NCBI GenBank assembly: GCA_018067055.1
Contig: JAGPVK010000249.1
Span: 1 to 13,003, forward strand
DNA length: 13,003 nucleotides
Source: Sphingomonadales bacterium
Lineage (GTDB): Bacteria > Pseudomonadota > Alphaproteobacteria > Sphingomonadales > Sphingomonadaceae
Direction of reading: 5' to 3'
Shown here in pieces: positions 1 through 7,386 of this stretch. Position 1 is the stretch's first letter, and the number at the start of each line of letters is the position of its first letter. The translations under genes and the position numbers were made by a program. The notes under the pieces are model-generated. The model made no database searches. It worked only from the letters and a program-made list of their open reading frames with translations, and had not been told where the DNA came from.

Positions 1-1
1 C

Positions 2-160
2 TCGCGCTTCCAGACCTACGGATTTCGCCTGCCCGGCTTTGCCACCAGCTATATGCAGACCATTCTTGATCATGAATGGACGGCGCAATGGATGGAGGCC
101 GCCGAGGAGGAGCCATGGGTGATCGAGCGGCTCGAGCAACCGGAAGCGGCAGAAGCCTGA
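2..160 (+). CDS. Probable glutathione S-transferase, C-terminal fragment (5' end outside window)
   Basis: An open frame enters from the left edge and runs 52 codons to a TGA at 158-160. The visible peptide has the look of the C-terminal helical domain of a bacterial glutathione S-transferase: a tyrosine-rich helix (ATSYMQTIL), then WTAQWMEAAEEEPWVIE. The 'aa.aEPWvie' ending is common in alphaproteobacterial GST-like proteins. GSTs conjugate or transfer glutathione on electrophilic substrates, but the N-terminal thioredoxin-fold domain with the catalytic Ser/Tyr/Cys lies outside the window, so activity cannot be judged. The stop lies 10 bases before the dapE start, so the two are probably co-transcribed. 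The family call rests on a short tail only. Confidence 0.6.
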   Translation, partial: SRFQTYGFRLPGFATSYMQTILDHEWTAQWMEAAEEEPWVIERLEQPEAAEA

Positions 161-170
161 TCGCCCGCCG

Positions 171-1298
171 ATGACCGCACCAACTGCTCTCGAACTGGCC
201 AAGCGGCTGATCGCTCATCCCAGCATTACTCCGGCCACAGGCAGCGTGTTCGAAGAGATGGAAGCGCTGCTGCTGCCATTGGGCTTTACCGTCACCCGCT
301 TCATTGCTGGCGAAGCGCCGGACGGTCCGGTAGAGAATCTGTTCGCCATTCGCAACGGACCCGCCGGTTCTCGCCATTTTGCCTATGCTGGCCATCTGGA
401 TGTCGTCCCGCCCGGCCAGGGCTGGCAGACCGATCCGTTCGTGCCGGAAGTGCGTGGAGATCTGCTCTACGGACGCGGCGCGGTTGACATGAAGGGCAGC
501 ATTGCGGCCTTTGTCAGCGCCCTGCACCAGTTGCCGGATGATCTGGGCACGATCAGCCTGATCATCACCGGCGACGAGGAAGGGCCCGCGCGATTCGGCA
601 CCGTTGCGTTGATGGACCTCATGGCCGAGCGAAACATTGTCCCCGATCTTTGTCTGGTTGGCGAACCGACGTCGGTCCACAAGCTGGGGGACATGATCAA
701 GATAGGGCGGCGCGGCTCGGTCAATATGTGGATCACGGTGAACGGCATGCAGGGCCATGTCGCCTATCCGCACAATGCCGACAATCCGATCACCAAACTT
801 GGCAAGATCCTGAGCGAAATCGATTCGCTGCAGCTCGACGATGGCACCGACTGGTTCCAGCCGAGCAATATCGAATTTACCGATCTGCATGTCGGCAACC
901 CGGCGCACAACGTGATCCCGGCCAAGGCCGAGGGCCGCCTGTCGATCCGGTTCAACGACCGGCACACGGGAGAAAGCCTGAGCGCCATGGTCCAGGAAAT
1001 TGTTGAACGACACGGAGGCGAGTTGAAGCCGATCATTTCCGGCGAACCGTTCCTGACCCCGCCCGGACAATTCTCCGACATCATCGCCGGCGCGATCCGC
1101 GAAGTGACCGGCGTCGATCCGGAACTGTCGACCTCCGGCGGAACCTCCGACGCCCGCTTTCTCGCGAAGATCATGCCGGTCGTCGAATTTGGCCTGTGCA
1201 ATGCGACAATGCACAAGCTCGATGAAGCGGTGGCTATTGAGGATCTTGACCAGCTGGCCAAAATATTTGCGCTTATTGTTGCTCGCTCGCTGGCCTGA
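171..1298 (+). CDS. dapE: Succinyl-diaminopimelate desuccinylase DapE
   Basis: Cytoplasmic M20-family dinuclear zinc hydrolase that removes succinate from N-succinyl-LL-diaminopimelate in the lysine/meso-DAP pathway, feeding peptidoglycan. At 375 residues it has the usual DapE length. Visible motifs: GHLDVVPPG (His75, Asp77), GRGAVDMKG (bridging Asp106), the acidic pair in TGDEEGP (Glu136 as general base, Glu137 as ligand), VGEPT (Glu165), QGHVAYP in the dimerisation lid (His196), the SGGTSDARF substrate segment and a C-terminal MHKLDE histidine. The residue roles are those known for the family. The ATG at 171 gives a normal N-terminus, but the 10 bases before it show no Shine-Dalgarno match, so it may rely on translational coupling to the upstream gene. 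It ends 10 bases short of the converging Smr-domain gene. M20 relatives such as ArgE are possible, but the GTSDARF and VDMKG context favours DapE. Confidence 0.95.
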   Translation: MTAPTALELAKRLIAHPSITPATGSVFEEMEALLLPLGFTVTRFIAGEAPDGPVENLFAIRNGPAGSRHFAYAGHLDVVPPGQGWQTDPFVPEVRGDLLYGRGAVDMKGSIAAFVSALHQLPDDLGTISLIITGDEEGPARFGTVALMDLMAERNIVPDLCLVGEPTSVHKLGDMIKIGRRGSVNMWITVNGMQGHVAYPHNADNPITKLGKILSEIDSLQLDDGTDWFQPSNIEFTDLHVGNPAHNVIPAKAEGRLSIRFNDRHTGESLSAMVQEIVERHGGELKPIISGEPFLTPPGQFSDIIAGAIREVTGVDPELSTSGGTSDARFLAKIMPVVEFGLCNATMHKLDEAVAIEDLDQLAKIFALIVARSLA

Positions 1299-1308
1299 CA
1301 CGCCGCCG

Positions 1309-1869
1309 TCAGCGACGTCGCCGCAAAATGATATAGAGCGCGCCAGCTCCACCGTGCCGGGGATGGGCACGCCGCACCGCTGCTATATGCGCGTGGTGGC
1401 GCGACGCAGCCAGCCAATCAGAAATCGCCGCCCGGATCGCGCCGCGGCCGCCTTCGCGGCGACGCTCGTCATCATTGCGCGCCTTGCCGGTAATCAGCAG
1501 AATCGCGCGATGGCCTGCCGCGATGCTGAGTTCCAGTGCACCATCAAGGCGGCCATGAGCGGATGATAAAGTGTAGCCGTGCAGGTCGACGGTGACATCG
1601 GGCTGCACCATACCTTTCGTGAGCCGACGATCCCAGCCGCCATCCAGCCCATGGCGCGTCGGCACCGGCTTCTGATCGCGCAGCGGGACGGCTGCCTCCG
1701 ATTTTCCGCCAAAACTCTCCGCAGTGATCGGCCCCGACAGATCGCGGGGTCGCCTGGCGACCGGAAGCTGTTCAATGCGTTTGAGACGGGTCCGGTCGAG
1801 CGGCTCGACGGTTTCGATAAACTTCTGCCAGAGCGCCTTTTCACCGGCGGTAAGGGGCCGGTCTGCCAT
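1309..1869 (-). CDS. Smr-domain protein (MutS2 C-terminal-like)
   Basis: A 186-residue protein with a C-terminal Smr domain, about residues 90-186. It shows the DLHG motif (95-98), an ITGK strand-turn (126-129) where many Smr proteins have TGHG, a GRGAIR segment (141-146) and the terminal PRHGGAGALYIILRR. Smr domains are known as DNA or RNA nicking/binding modules in MutS2 and in stand-alone proteins; the role of the stand-alone alphaproteobacterial form is not settled. The N-terminal half is charged and probably flexible. The open frame extends upstream to 2055, but that part lies inside mltA. The ATG at 1867-1869 is preferred because it falls two bases after the mltA stop (TAA-GC-ATG), implying coupled translation as the last gene of the operon. 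An Arg/His-rich tail (residues 157-186) suits nucleic-acid binding. Target unknown. Confidence 0.88.
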   Translation of the reverse strand: MADRPLTAGEKALWQKFIETVEPLDRTRLKRIEQLPVARRPRDLSGPITAESFGGKSEAAVPLRDQKPVPTRHGLDGGWDRRLTKGMVQPDVTVDLHGYTLSSAHGRLDGALELSIAAGHRAILLITGKARNDDERRREGGRGAIRAAISDWLAASRHHAHIAAVRRAHPRHGGAGALYIILRRRR

Positions 1870-1871
1870 GC

Positions 1872-3185
1872 TTACTGACCCGGATTTTGGCGGGCTGAAA
1901 CAAGCCTGGAAACACTGCCTTTGGGCAGGAACAGCAACGCCTGTCCGTTGGATGACATGCCGCCGGCAATCTGCGCTGCCTGTTCGCCCGCACCCCAGAA
2001 TGTATCGAAACGGTTGGCGCCCTTGATTGCTCCGCCGGTATCCTGGGCGACCCACAGGCCGTCAGCAATATCATGCGCCATGTCGAGAAACACCGGTGCG
2101 CCCAGTGGCACGAACATCCGGTCCGCCGCGACCGAAGTCCGCGCGACCACCGGGTGGCCCATCGCGCCCAACGGGCCGGCGCCGGTCAGTTCGGTGAAGA
2201 AGACATAGCTTTTATTCTCGCGCATGATCTGCATGCCCTCTTGCGGATGAGCCCGCAGCCATTCGACGATGCCCTGCATATTGGTCTTGCCATCGGCCAG
2301 CAGCCCGCGTTCGCGCATCAACTTGCCGATGCCGGTATAATCCTGACCATTCTGACCGGCATAGCCGATCCGCATGATCCCGCCGCCAGGTAGCGCCAGA
2401 CGGCCGCTGCCCTGAATCTGCAGGAAGAACAGGTCGATATAATCCTGCGCCCAGGCAATCTCCAGCCCCTGCCCGGCGAGCGCGCCATCATCAATCTGGG
2501 CGCGATCTTCGAACGGCACCAATTTGGTCCCGTCAACCTTGCCGCGAATCCTTTTGTCTTTCAGCGCTTCGGAAAACAGGCCGAGATCGACGTCGATCAG
2601 ATTATCGGGTCGCCGATAGACCGGCACCTGATATTTCTCGTTTTTGACCCTCGAGCCAAAAATCTGCGGTTCGAAATAGCCGGTTGCGAACGCCTTGCCA
2701 TCGCCAATCTGCACCGCTTCGAAATAGCTTGCAAAAAAGCGCGCCGCATCCTGATCCTGCCAGCCCTGGGCAGCGTCGCAGGACAATTGCCAATCGGCAC
2801 CCTGTGTCAGGCCACTATTATCCTCGCGCCGGACCAGCGATGAACAGCTGGTGCGAAAGGATTGCAGCGCAGCCGAGGCTTTTGCCTGACCGAGATCGAG
2901 GCTGGCGATATCCGGCCCGAGCGCGACACCGGAACCGGTTGCGCGGGTCGGGTCATCGCCGATTTTGACAAGCTGCGCTGGATCGACGGGCCGAAACATC
3001 GGTGGCGCGCCATTTTTATAGGTCGGTTGCGGGGCAGCGACATCAGGCAAATCGCCGGTAACCCATTCACCTTCTGGTTGCGGCGCCTGCTGAGGGGGCA
3101 GGTTTTGCGCGGCCCCTTGCGGAATGATCGACATGGAACAGGCGCTGACCATCGTCACTGCCGCGAAAAGCGCCCCGATTTTCAT
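1872..3185 (-). CDS. mltA: Membrane-bound lytic murein transglycosylase A (lipoprotein)
   Basis: A 437-residue MltA-family lytic transglycosylase that cleaves the MurNAc-GlcNAc bond of peptidoglycan with formation of 1,6-anhydro-MurNAc. The start at 3183-3185 gives a textbook lipoprotein signal: a short hydrophobic run ending VSAC, lipid-bearing Cys16. A longer frame to 3320 would bury this signal and overlap the Tim44-domain gene. AGGG lies about 8 bases upstream. After a Pro/Gln-rich linker (about 22-60), the MltA barrel segment ATGYFEPQ...YQVPVYRRP (167-193) and FFLQIQGSGR (253-262) precede the 3D-type domain with QDTGGAIKGANRFD (381-394). Asp382 and Asp394 are candidates for the family's catalytic acid. 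It is probably anchored to the outer membrane facing the periplasm. It lies 25 bases after the Tim44-domain gene and two bases before the Smr gene. Confidence 0.94.
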   Translation of the reverse strand: MKIGALFAAVTMVSACSMSIIPQGAAQNLPPQQAPQPEGEWVTGDLPDVAAPQPTYKNGAPPMFRPVDPAQLVKIGDDPTRATGSGVALGPDIASLDLGQAKASAALQSFRTSCSSLVRREDNSGLTQGADWQLSCDAAQGWQDQDAARFFASYFEAVQIGDGKAFATGYFEPQIFGSRVKNEKYQVPVYRRPDNLIDVDLGLFSEALKDKRIRGKVDGTKLVPFEDRAQIDDGALAGQGLEIAWAQDYIDLFFLQIQGSGRLALPGGGIMRIGYAGQNGQDYTGIGKLMRERGLLADGKTNMQGIVEWLRAHPQEGMQIMRENKSYVFFTELTGAGPLGAMGHPVVARTSVAADRMFVPLGAPVFLDMAHDIADGLWVAQDTGGAIKGANRFDTFWGAGEQAAQIAGGMSSNGQALLFLPKGSVSRLVSARQNPGQ

Positions 3186-3210
3186 GATATTGACCCTTGT
3201 CGACGGGAGG

Positions 3211-3888
3211 TCAGGCCTCATCGGTTTCGTCGAGCAACCAATTGGGATTAGCGCTCGATAGATCGCGGCTGAAGGTCCAGACGTCATGGGTCTCGGCAGC
3301 GTCGGATAACGACCCGCCAATCAGATTGCCCTTCTTGTCCTTGACCACGGCAGCGATGTCAGCATCAAATTGCACCGTGATCCGGGCCACGGGCCGGCGA
3401 TAGTCCGCTGCCGAGATGCGCGCGCTGTCGATCCGGACCAACTGGTTCTCGAGTATTTCACCGCGCTTTTCCCGCGCGTCGATGACTTCAGCAAAGCTTT
3501 CGTAAACATCGTCGTCACACAGGGATTTCAATTCTTCCTTGTCGCCTTTCCAGAAGGCTTCCAATATCATGCCATAGGCCGCTTGCGCACCCTCGACGAA
3601 TCGACCGACGTCGAAATTGCGGTCGGCGCTCAGGATTTCACGCATCCCGGATTCGGCGGCGCTGTCATAGACCATGTTGGGCGCTCCGGCAGGGGCAGGC
3701 ACAATATCCGGAACATGCGGCTTGGCATCGTCCAGCGACCGGCGATCATTGGCGCGTGGCTCAATATTCCGGGGCATATGTTCCTGTTCATGACCGCTGC
3801 GCTTGCCCAGCACCGAATAGAGACGCAAGCCAAGAAAGGCCGCTACCATAGCCAATAATACAATTTCGATGGTCACTTCTAAATCCAA
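3211..3888 (-). CDS. Tim44-domain inner-membrane protein, non-ATG start
   Basis: A 225-residue protein with one N-terminal membrane segment (about residues 7-25), a YSVLGKRSGHE motif, a charged, proline-containing linker (30-75), and a C-terminal Tim44-like domain (about 80-222). The domain shows FVEGAQAAYGMILEAFWKGD, LKSLCDDDVYESF and a terminal VWTFSRDL...NPNWLL. In mitochondria Tim44 tethers Hsp70 to the import channel. Bacterial Tim44-like proteins are membrane-associated and their role is less clear. The first Met (codon 14) lies inside the membrane segment, so initiation must be non-ATG: TTG at 3886-3888, or GTG four codons later at 3874-3876. A purine-rich AGAGAAGA abuts the TTG, rather close for it, so the GTG is a serious alternative. 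First gene of the minus-strand operon, divergent from secB. Confidence 0.85.
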   Translation of the reverse strand: MDLEVTIEIVLLAMVAAFLGLRLYSVLGKRSGHEQEHMPRNIEPRANDRRSLDDAKPHVPDIVPAPAGAPNMVYDSAAESGMREILSADRNFDVGRFVEGAQAAYGMILEAFWKGDKEELKSLCDDDVYESFAEVIDAREKRGEILENQLVRIDSARISAADYRRPVARITVQFDADIAAVVKDKKGNLIGGSLSDAAETHDVWTFSRDLSSANPNWLLDETDEA

Positions 3889-4153
3889 TCTTCTCTTTGG
3901 CCCTATACATAGGCAGAAACAGGCGCGGTTTCAAATGGCATTAGTGGAAAAGCCGCTTTGCCGCAATTGGCCAGCCGCTTCTAGCGACCAATTTGTGAAC
4001 CTGCCCTTACAATTGTTGAGCCAGGCCGGGCCGGTGAAGAGCGCATTACTCTTTCATTGCCCTCGGTTCCGTCCCCTGCTAGGCGCGCTGCGAACGGCGC
4101 TGCAATATGCGCCAAAGGACATGTTTGACTGATTTTCCGAAAGGACGGGCCCG
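3889..4153. other. Divergent intergenic region, Tim44-domain gene / secB
   Basis: The largest gene-free stretch of the window, 265 bases. It must carry the starts of two divergent transcripts. The minus-strand promoter candidate lies at its left end. For secB I could not find a convincing -35/-10 pair; the only clear signal is the ribosome binding site next to the gene. I see no repeat, tRNA or strong hairpin here. An 87-codon open frame crosses it but overlaps the Tim44-domain gene start and resembles nothing I know. Confidence 0.6.
3906..3934 (-). promoter_or_regulatory. Candidate promoter for the Tim44-domain/mltA/smr operon
   Basis: On the minus strand TTGAAA (3929-3934, five of six to the -35 consensus) and TATGTA (3906-3911, three of six to the -10 consensus) are separated by exactly 17 bases. 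Transcription would start near 3899, leaving a short leader that still contains the purine-rich AGAGAAGA (3889-3896) before the start codon. Position, spacing and orientation fit, but the -10 match is weak and this is a consensus match only. Confidence 0.4.
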
Positions 4154-4696
4154 ATGGCTGATGAGAATGACAATAATGAAACCGAAGCCAATCCAGCTGG
4201 CAATGTGACCACGCCAGACCCGCTCGCCAATGGCGCAGACACCCAGCCGCAGATCGGTGTTATTTCACAATATGTGAAAGACCTTTCGGTCGAAAACCCC
4301 AACGCACCGGACGTATATCAGTGGAATGCGCAGCCACAGATTGATGTGCAATTCAATATTGGCTCTTCCCAGGTTTCCGACGAAGTGCATGAAGTTGAAC
4401 TGAAAATCGACGTTACCGCGAAATCGGACGAAGGCGTCGCGTTTGCGATAGAGCTGCTCTATTGCGGCCTGTTCGGCCTGCGCAATGTTACCGACGAGCA
4501 AGCGCATCCATTCCTGTTTGCCGAAGCCCCACGGCTGCTTTTCCCCTTTGCACGGGCGATTATTTCTGACGCTGTGCGCGATGCAGGCTTCCAACCCCTG
4601 TTGCTGGAACCGATTGATTTCACAGCGCTTTACATACAGCAGCGCGAACAAATGGCGGCACAGCAAGCGGGCGAGCAACCGGTTGGTAACGCCTAA
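4154..4696 (+). CDS. secB: Protein-export chaperone SecB
   Basis: A cytoplasmic tetrameric chaperone that keeps preproteins unfolded and delivers them to SecA for Sec translocation. It has 180 residues, slightly longer than typical because of an acidic, Asn-rich N-terminal tail (about 1-30). Family hallmarks follow: ISQYVKDLSVENP (37-49), a segment rich in beta-strand alternation ending LLYCGLFGL (101-109), and EAPRLLFPFARAIISDAV (124-141), then GFQPLLLEPIDFTALY (145-160). The Cys-Gly-Leu-Phe and FPFAR segments are highly characteristic. The ATG at 4154 is preceded by AAAGGA at suitable distance. murJ follows after 23 bases, so secB probably heads a secB-murJ-trpS unit. The divergent Tim44-domain gene is also a membrane/export-type protein, but a functional tie is only suggestive. 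Confidence 0.96.
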   Translation: MADENDNNETEANPAGNVTTPDPLANGADTQPQIGVISQYVKDLSVENPNAPDVYQWNAQPQIDVQFNIGSSQVSDEVHEVELKIDVTAKSDEGVAFAIELLYCGLFGLRNVTDEQAHPFLFAEAPRLLFPFARAIISDAVRDAGFQPLLLEPIDFTALYIQQREQMAAQQAGEQPVGNA

Positions 4697-4719
4697 ACAC
4701 CCTTGCTAGGATAGCAGGC

Positions 4720-6309
4720 ATGAACCTGCTGAAATCTACCGGAACCATCGCCGGACTGACTCTCGTCAGCCGCATCTTCGGCTTTGTCCGCGATATCATG
4801 CTGGCCCGGATACTCGGCGCCGGCGCGGCTGCCGACGCGTGGCAACTGGCCTTCCAGCTGCCCAATATTTTCCGTCGGCTGTTCGCCGAAGGCGCGTTTT
4901 CGGCGGCCTTCGTGCCGCTGTTCAACCGCAAGATGGAAGAGAATGACGATCGGACGGCGGCACAGAATTTTGCCGTCGACGTGCTGTCGGTATTTGTCCC
5001 CCTGCTGCTCGCGTTTTCGGCGGTAATGATGCTCGCCATGCCCGGCCTCATCTGGCTGATCGACGATTTCGGCCGGGGCGGACGGATGGACGATTTTTCG
5101 GTTTCGCTGGCCCGGATCACCTTTCCCTATCTCGGCCTGATCAGCATCACCACCTTGTTCGCGGCGATTTTGAATTCGCTCAGCCGGTTCGCGGCAGCGG
5201 CAGCGGCCCCGATCATGCTCAATATCTGCATGATTACTGCGCTGATCGCCTCCTACCTGGTCAACGACGGCAATGACCCGCGCCAGACCGCCTATTTTCT
5301 GGCAATGGCTGTCGCCGCAGCAGGATTGGTGCAGATGCTCTGGCTCTATTATTGGGCTCGCAAGACGGGCTTCCGCTTTCCGCTGAAGATGCCCCGCTTC
5401 AATGCCGATGTGAAGGAACTGGGCATATTGATCCTGCCAGCGGTTTTCGGTGCCGGCATCTATCAGATCAGTCGCTTCATCGACCTGTTCTTCCTCGGTC
5501 GCCTGCCGGAAGGGTCATTCGTCTATCTGGCGATGGCCGATCGGCTGAACCAGCTGCCGCTTGGAATTATCGGCATCGCCCTCAGTACCGCTATCCTCCC
5601 GGCGTTATCGCGATTCATCGCCAAGGATGATCTTGGCGGCGCCCAGCGGCTGCAAAGCAACGCGATCGAGCTCGGCATGCTGCTCACCATTCCGGCGGCC
5701 ATTGCGCTGTTTTTCGCCGCTGGACCGCTGGTCACCTCTTTCTATGTCGGCGGCAATTTTACCGCCGCCGATGGCCAGACCACGTCTGCTGTTGTCGCCG
5801 CGCTGGTCGTCGGCTTGCCCGCCTATGTGCTGGTCAAGGTTCTGATCCCGGGTTTCTTCGCGCGCAAGGATACCAAGACGCCGGTCTATACCGCTGGCAT
5901 ATCCCTGCTGATCAACATTGCGCTCAATCTGCTGCTGATTCCGATCTACGGCATCAAGGGACTCGCGATTGCCGGTGCGATCGCGGCCTGGTGCAACTGC
6001 GCGATGCTCTACACCATGCTCCACCGGCGCGGCCATTTTCATCTCGAATGGACGCTGCTGCTCCGGATCGGGCGCATCACCCTTTCGGCCGCTGGCATGG
6101 CCGCGGTACTGGTTTACGCCGCGCCAATCGGCGAAGGCCTTTATGACGGCACGATCTGGCAGCGGGTCGGCTCGATCACCGCTCTGGTCAGCGTCGGCGG
6201 ACTGGTTTATGCCGCGCTCGCATGGCTGACCGGCGCAATCGACCGCGACAAGATCACCATGCTGACCAAGAAGAAAGCGGCAGAAGCAGCCGCAAGCGAA
6301 GGAAGTTAG
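4720..6309 (+). CDS. murJ: Lipid II flippase MurJ (MviN)
   Basis: Inner-membrane MOP-superfamily transporter that flips the peptidoglycan precursor lipid II to the periplasmic face. The 529 residues are dominated by hydrophobic segments, consistent with the family's 14 helices. The signature RRLFAEGAFSAAFVPLF (52-68) is intact. Charged residues reported as important in E. coli MurJ have counterparts at matching positions: Arg18 and Arg24 in SRIFGFVRD, Asp39, Arg52, and Arg275 in AMADRLNQLP (equivalent to E. coli Arg270). These anchor both the identity and the start codon. An AGGATAG sits ahead of the ATG at 4720. The C-terminus is a short Lys/Ala-rich cytoplasmic tail (KKKAAEAAA). It lies between secB (23-base gap) and trpS (4-base gap), so co-expression is likely. 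Confidence 0.96.
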   Translation: MNLLKSTGTIAGLTLVSRIFGFVRDIMLARILGAGAAADAWQLAFQLPNIFRRLFAEGAFSAAFVPLFNRKMEENDDRTAAQNFAVDVLSVFVPLLLAFSAVMMLAMPGLIWLIDDFGRGGRMDDFSVSLARITFPYLGLISITTLFAAILNSLSRFAAAAAAPIMLNICMITALIASYLVNDGNDPRQTAYFLAMAVAAAGLVQMLWLYYWARKTGFRFPLKMPRFNADVKELGILILPAVFGAGIYQISRFIDLFFLGRLPEGSFVYLAMADRLNQLPLGIIGIALSTAILPALSRFIAKDDLGGAQRLQSNAIELGMLLTIPAAIALFFAAGPLVTSFYVGGNFTAADGQTTSAVVAALVVGLPAYVLVKVLIPGFFARKDTKTPVYTAGISLLINIALNLLLIPIYGIKGLAIAGAIAAWCNCAMLYTMLHRRGHFHLEWTLLLRIGRITLSAAGMAAVLVYAAPIGEGLYDGTIWQRVGSITALVSVGGLVYAALAWLTGAIDRDKITMLTKKKAAEAAASEGS

Positions 6310-6313
6310 GACA

Positions 6314-7309
6314 ATGCGTACGGTATCGGGCATCCAGCCCACGGGTAATCTCCATCTCGGCAATTATCTGGGCGCGATCAAAAACTGGGTGAAGATGCAG
6401 GACGAGGGCGAATGCCTGTTTTTCCTCGCCGATCTGCACGCGATCACGGTGCACAATGACCCGGCTGAACTTTCCGCCAATTGCCGGGGAATGGTCGCTG
6501 CGCTGGTCGCCGCCGGAGTCGATCCGGACAAATCAACCCTGTTCAATCAGGCGCGGGTATCTGCGCACCCTGAACTGGCATGGATGCTGATTTGCAATAC
6601 CCCGATGGGCTGGCTCGACCGAATGACGCAGTTCAAGGAAAAGTCCGGCAAGCACAAACAACGGGCCTCACTCGGTCTTTATGGCTATCCGGTGCTGCAG
6701 GCGGCGGACGTACTCGTCTATCAGGCGACCCATGTGCCGGTCGGCGACGACCAGAGACAGCATCTCGAATTGGCCCGCGACATTGCGACAAAGTTCAACA
6801 GCGATACCGGCACCGAAACCTTCACCCTGCCCGAACCGTTTTTCGGTAAAAGCGCGGCCCGGATCATGAGCCTGCGTGATGGCAATGCGAAAATGAGCAA
6901 GTCCGATCCGTCCGACCTCAGCCGGATCAACATGAGCGACGATGACGAAACGATCGCGCGGAAATTGAAGAAGGCAAAGACCGATCCCGAGCCATTGCCC
7001 GACAATATGGCGGATCTCGCCGATCGCCCGGAAGCAAGAAATCTGATCGGCATCTACGCCGCGCTTGCCGACCAATCGCAAGACGCCGTGCTCGCCGAAT
7101 ATGCCGGCAAGGGTTTTGGCGACTTCAAACCGGCGCTCGCCGATCTGGCGGTCAGCAAATTGTCACCGATCCGGCAGCGGTTTGAAGAATTGCGCAAGGA
7201 CACGGCTGCGATAGACGCGATTTTGCGGGACGGTTCGGAAAAGGCGTCCGCGTTGGCACGGCCAACGGTGGAAGCCGCCTATGCCGCGCTGGGATTGCTG
7301 CGTAACTAG
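6314..7309 (+). CDS. trpS: Tryptophanyl-tRNA synthetase
   Basis: A class I aminoacyl-tRNA synthetase of 331 residues, the usual bacterial TrpRS length, charging tRNA-Trp in the cytoplasm. The N-terminal SGIQPTGNLHLGNYLGA (5-21) contains the HIGH-type signature as HLGN (14-17). GYPVLQAADVLVY (124-136) and VPVGDDQRQHLEL (141-153) are TrpRS-specific tryptophan/ATP-site segments. KMSKSD (193-198) is the second ATP signature. The C-terminal helical domain ends KASALARPTVEAAYAALGL, typical of the family. The start is four bases after the murJ stop, and its Shine-Dalgarno sequence (GGAAG and AGGA) overlaps the murJ end, which indicates translational coupling. No TRAP, T-box or leader-peptide attenuator is visible upstream. 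Confidence 0.97.
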   Translation: MRTVSGIQPTGNLHLGNYLGAIKNWVKMQDEGECLFFLADLHAITVHNDPAELSANCRGMVAALVAAGVDPDKSTLFNQARVSAHPELAWMLICNTPMGWLDRMTQFKEKSGKHKQRASLGLYGYPVLQAADVLVYQATHVPVGDDQRQHLELARDIATKFNSDTGTETFTLPEPFFGKSAARIMSLRDGNAKMSKSDPSDLSRINMSDDDETIARKLKKAKTDPEPLPDNMADLADRPEARNLIGIYAALADQSQDAVLAEYAGKGFGDFKPALADLAVSKLSPIRQRFEELRKDTAAIDAILRDGSEKASALARPTVEAAYAALGLLRN

Positions 7310-7351
7310 CGTCTTTTGCCGTCGCTCCTGCTTGTGTCGGGCGCAATAGAC

Positions 7352-7379
7352 TTGCCTGACCCGTCATTTGCGGTAAATG
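7352..7379 (+). promoter_or_regulatory. Weak candidate promoter ahead of murA
   Basis: In the 77-base gap between trpS and murA, TTGCCT (7352-7357) and TAAATG (7374-7379) are 16 bases apart and match the -35/-10 consensus at four and three of six positions. If used, transcription would begin at or within a base or two of the murA ATG at 7387, giving a leaderless or nearly leaderless message. That fits the absence of any Shine-Dalgarno sequence there. The match is weak, and murA could equally be read from the trpS transcript. Confidence 0.2.
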
Positions 7380-7386
7380 CTAGACC

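Noticed and set aside
1870..2055. Upstream extension of the Smr frame by 62 codons
   Set aside because: The extension lies wholly within mltA and encodes an Arg/Cys-rich, unfamily-like sequence; the ATG next to the mltA stop is a better start.
3186..3320. Upstream extension of mltA by 45 codons
   Set aside because: It would overlap the Tim44-domain gene and move the lipoprotein signal to an internal position.
3869..4132. 87-codon plus-strand open frame in the Tim44-domain gene/secB intergenic region
   Set aside because: It begins inside the Tim44-domain gene, has no ribosome binding site, and its product resembles no family; the region is better explained as divergent promoter DNA.
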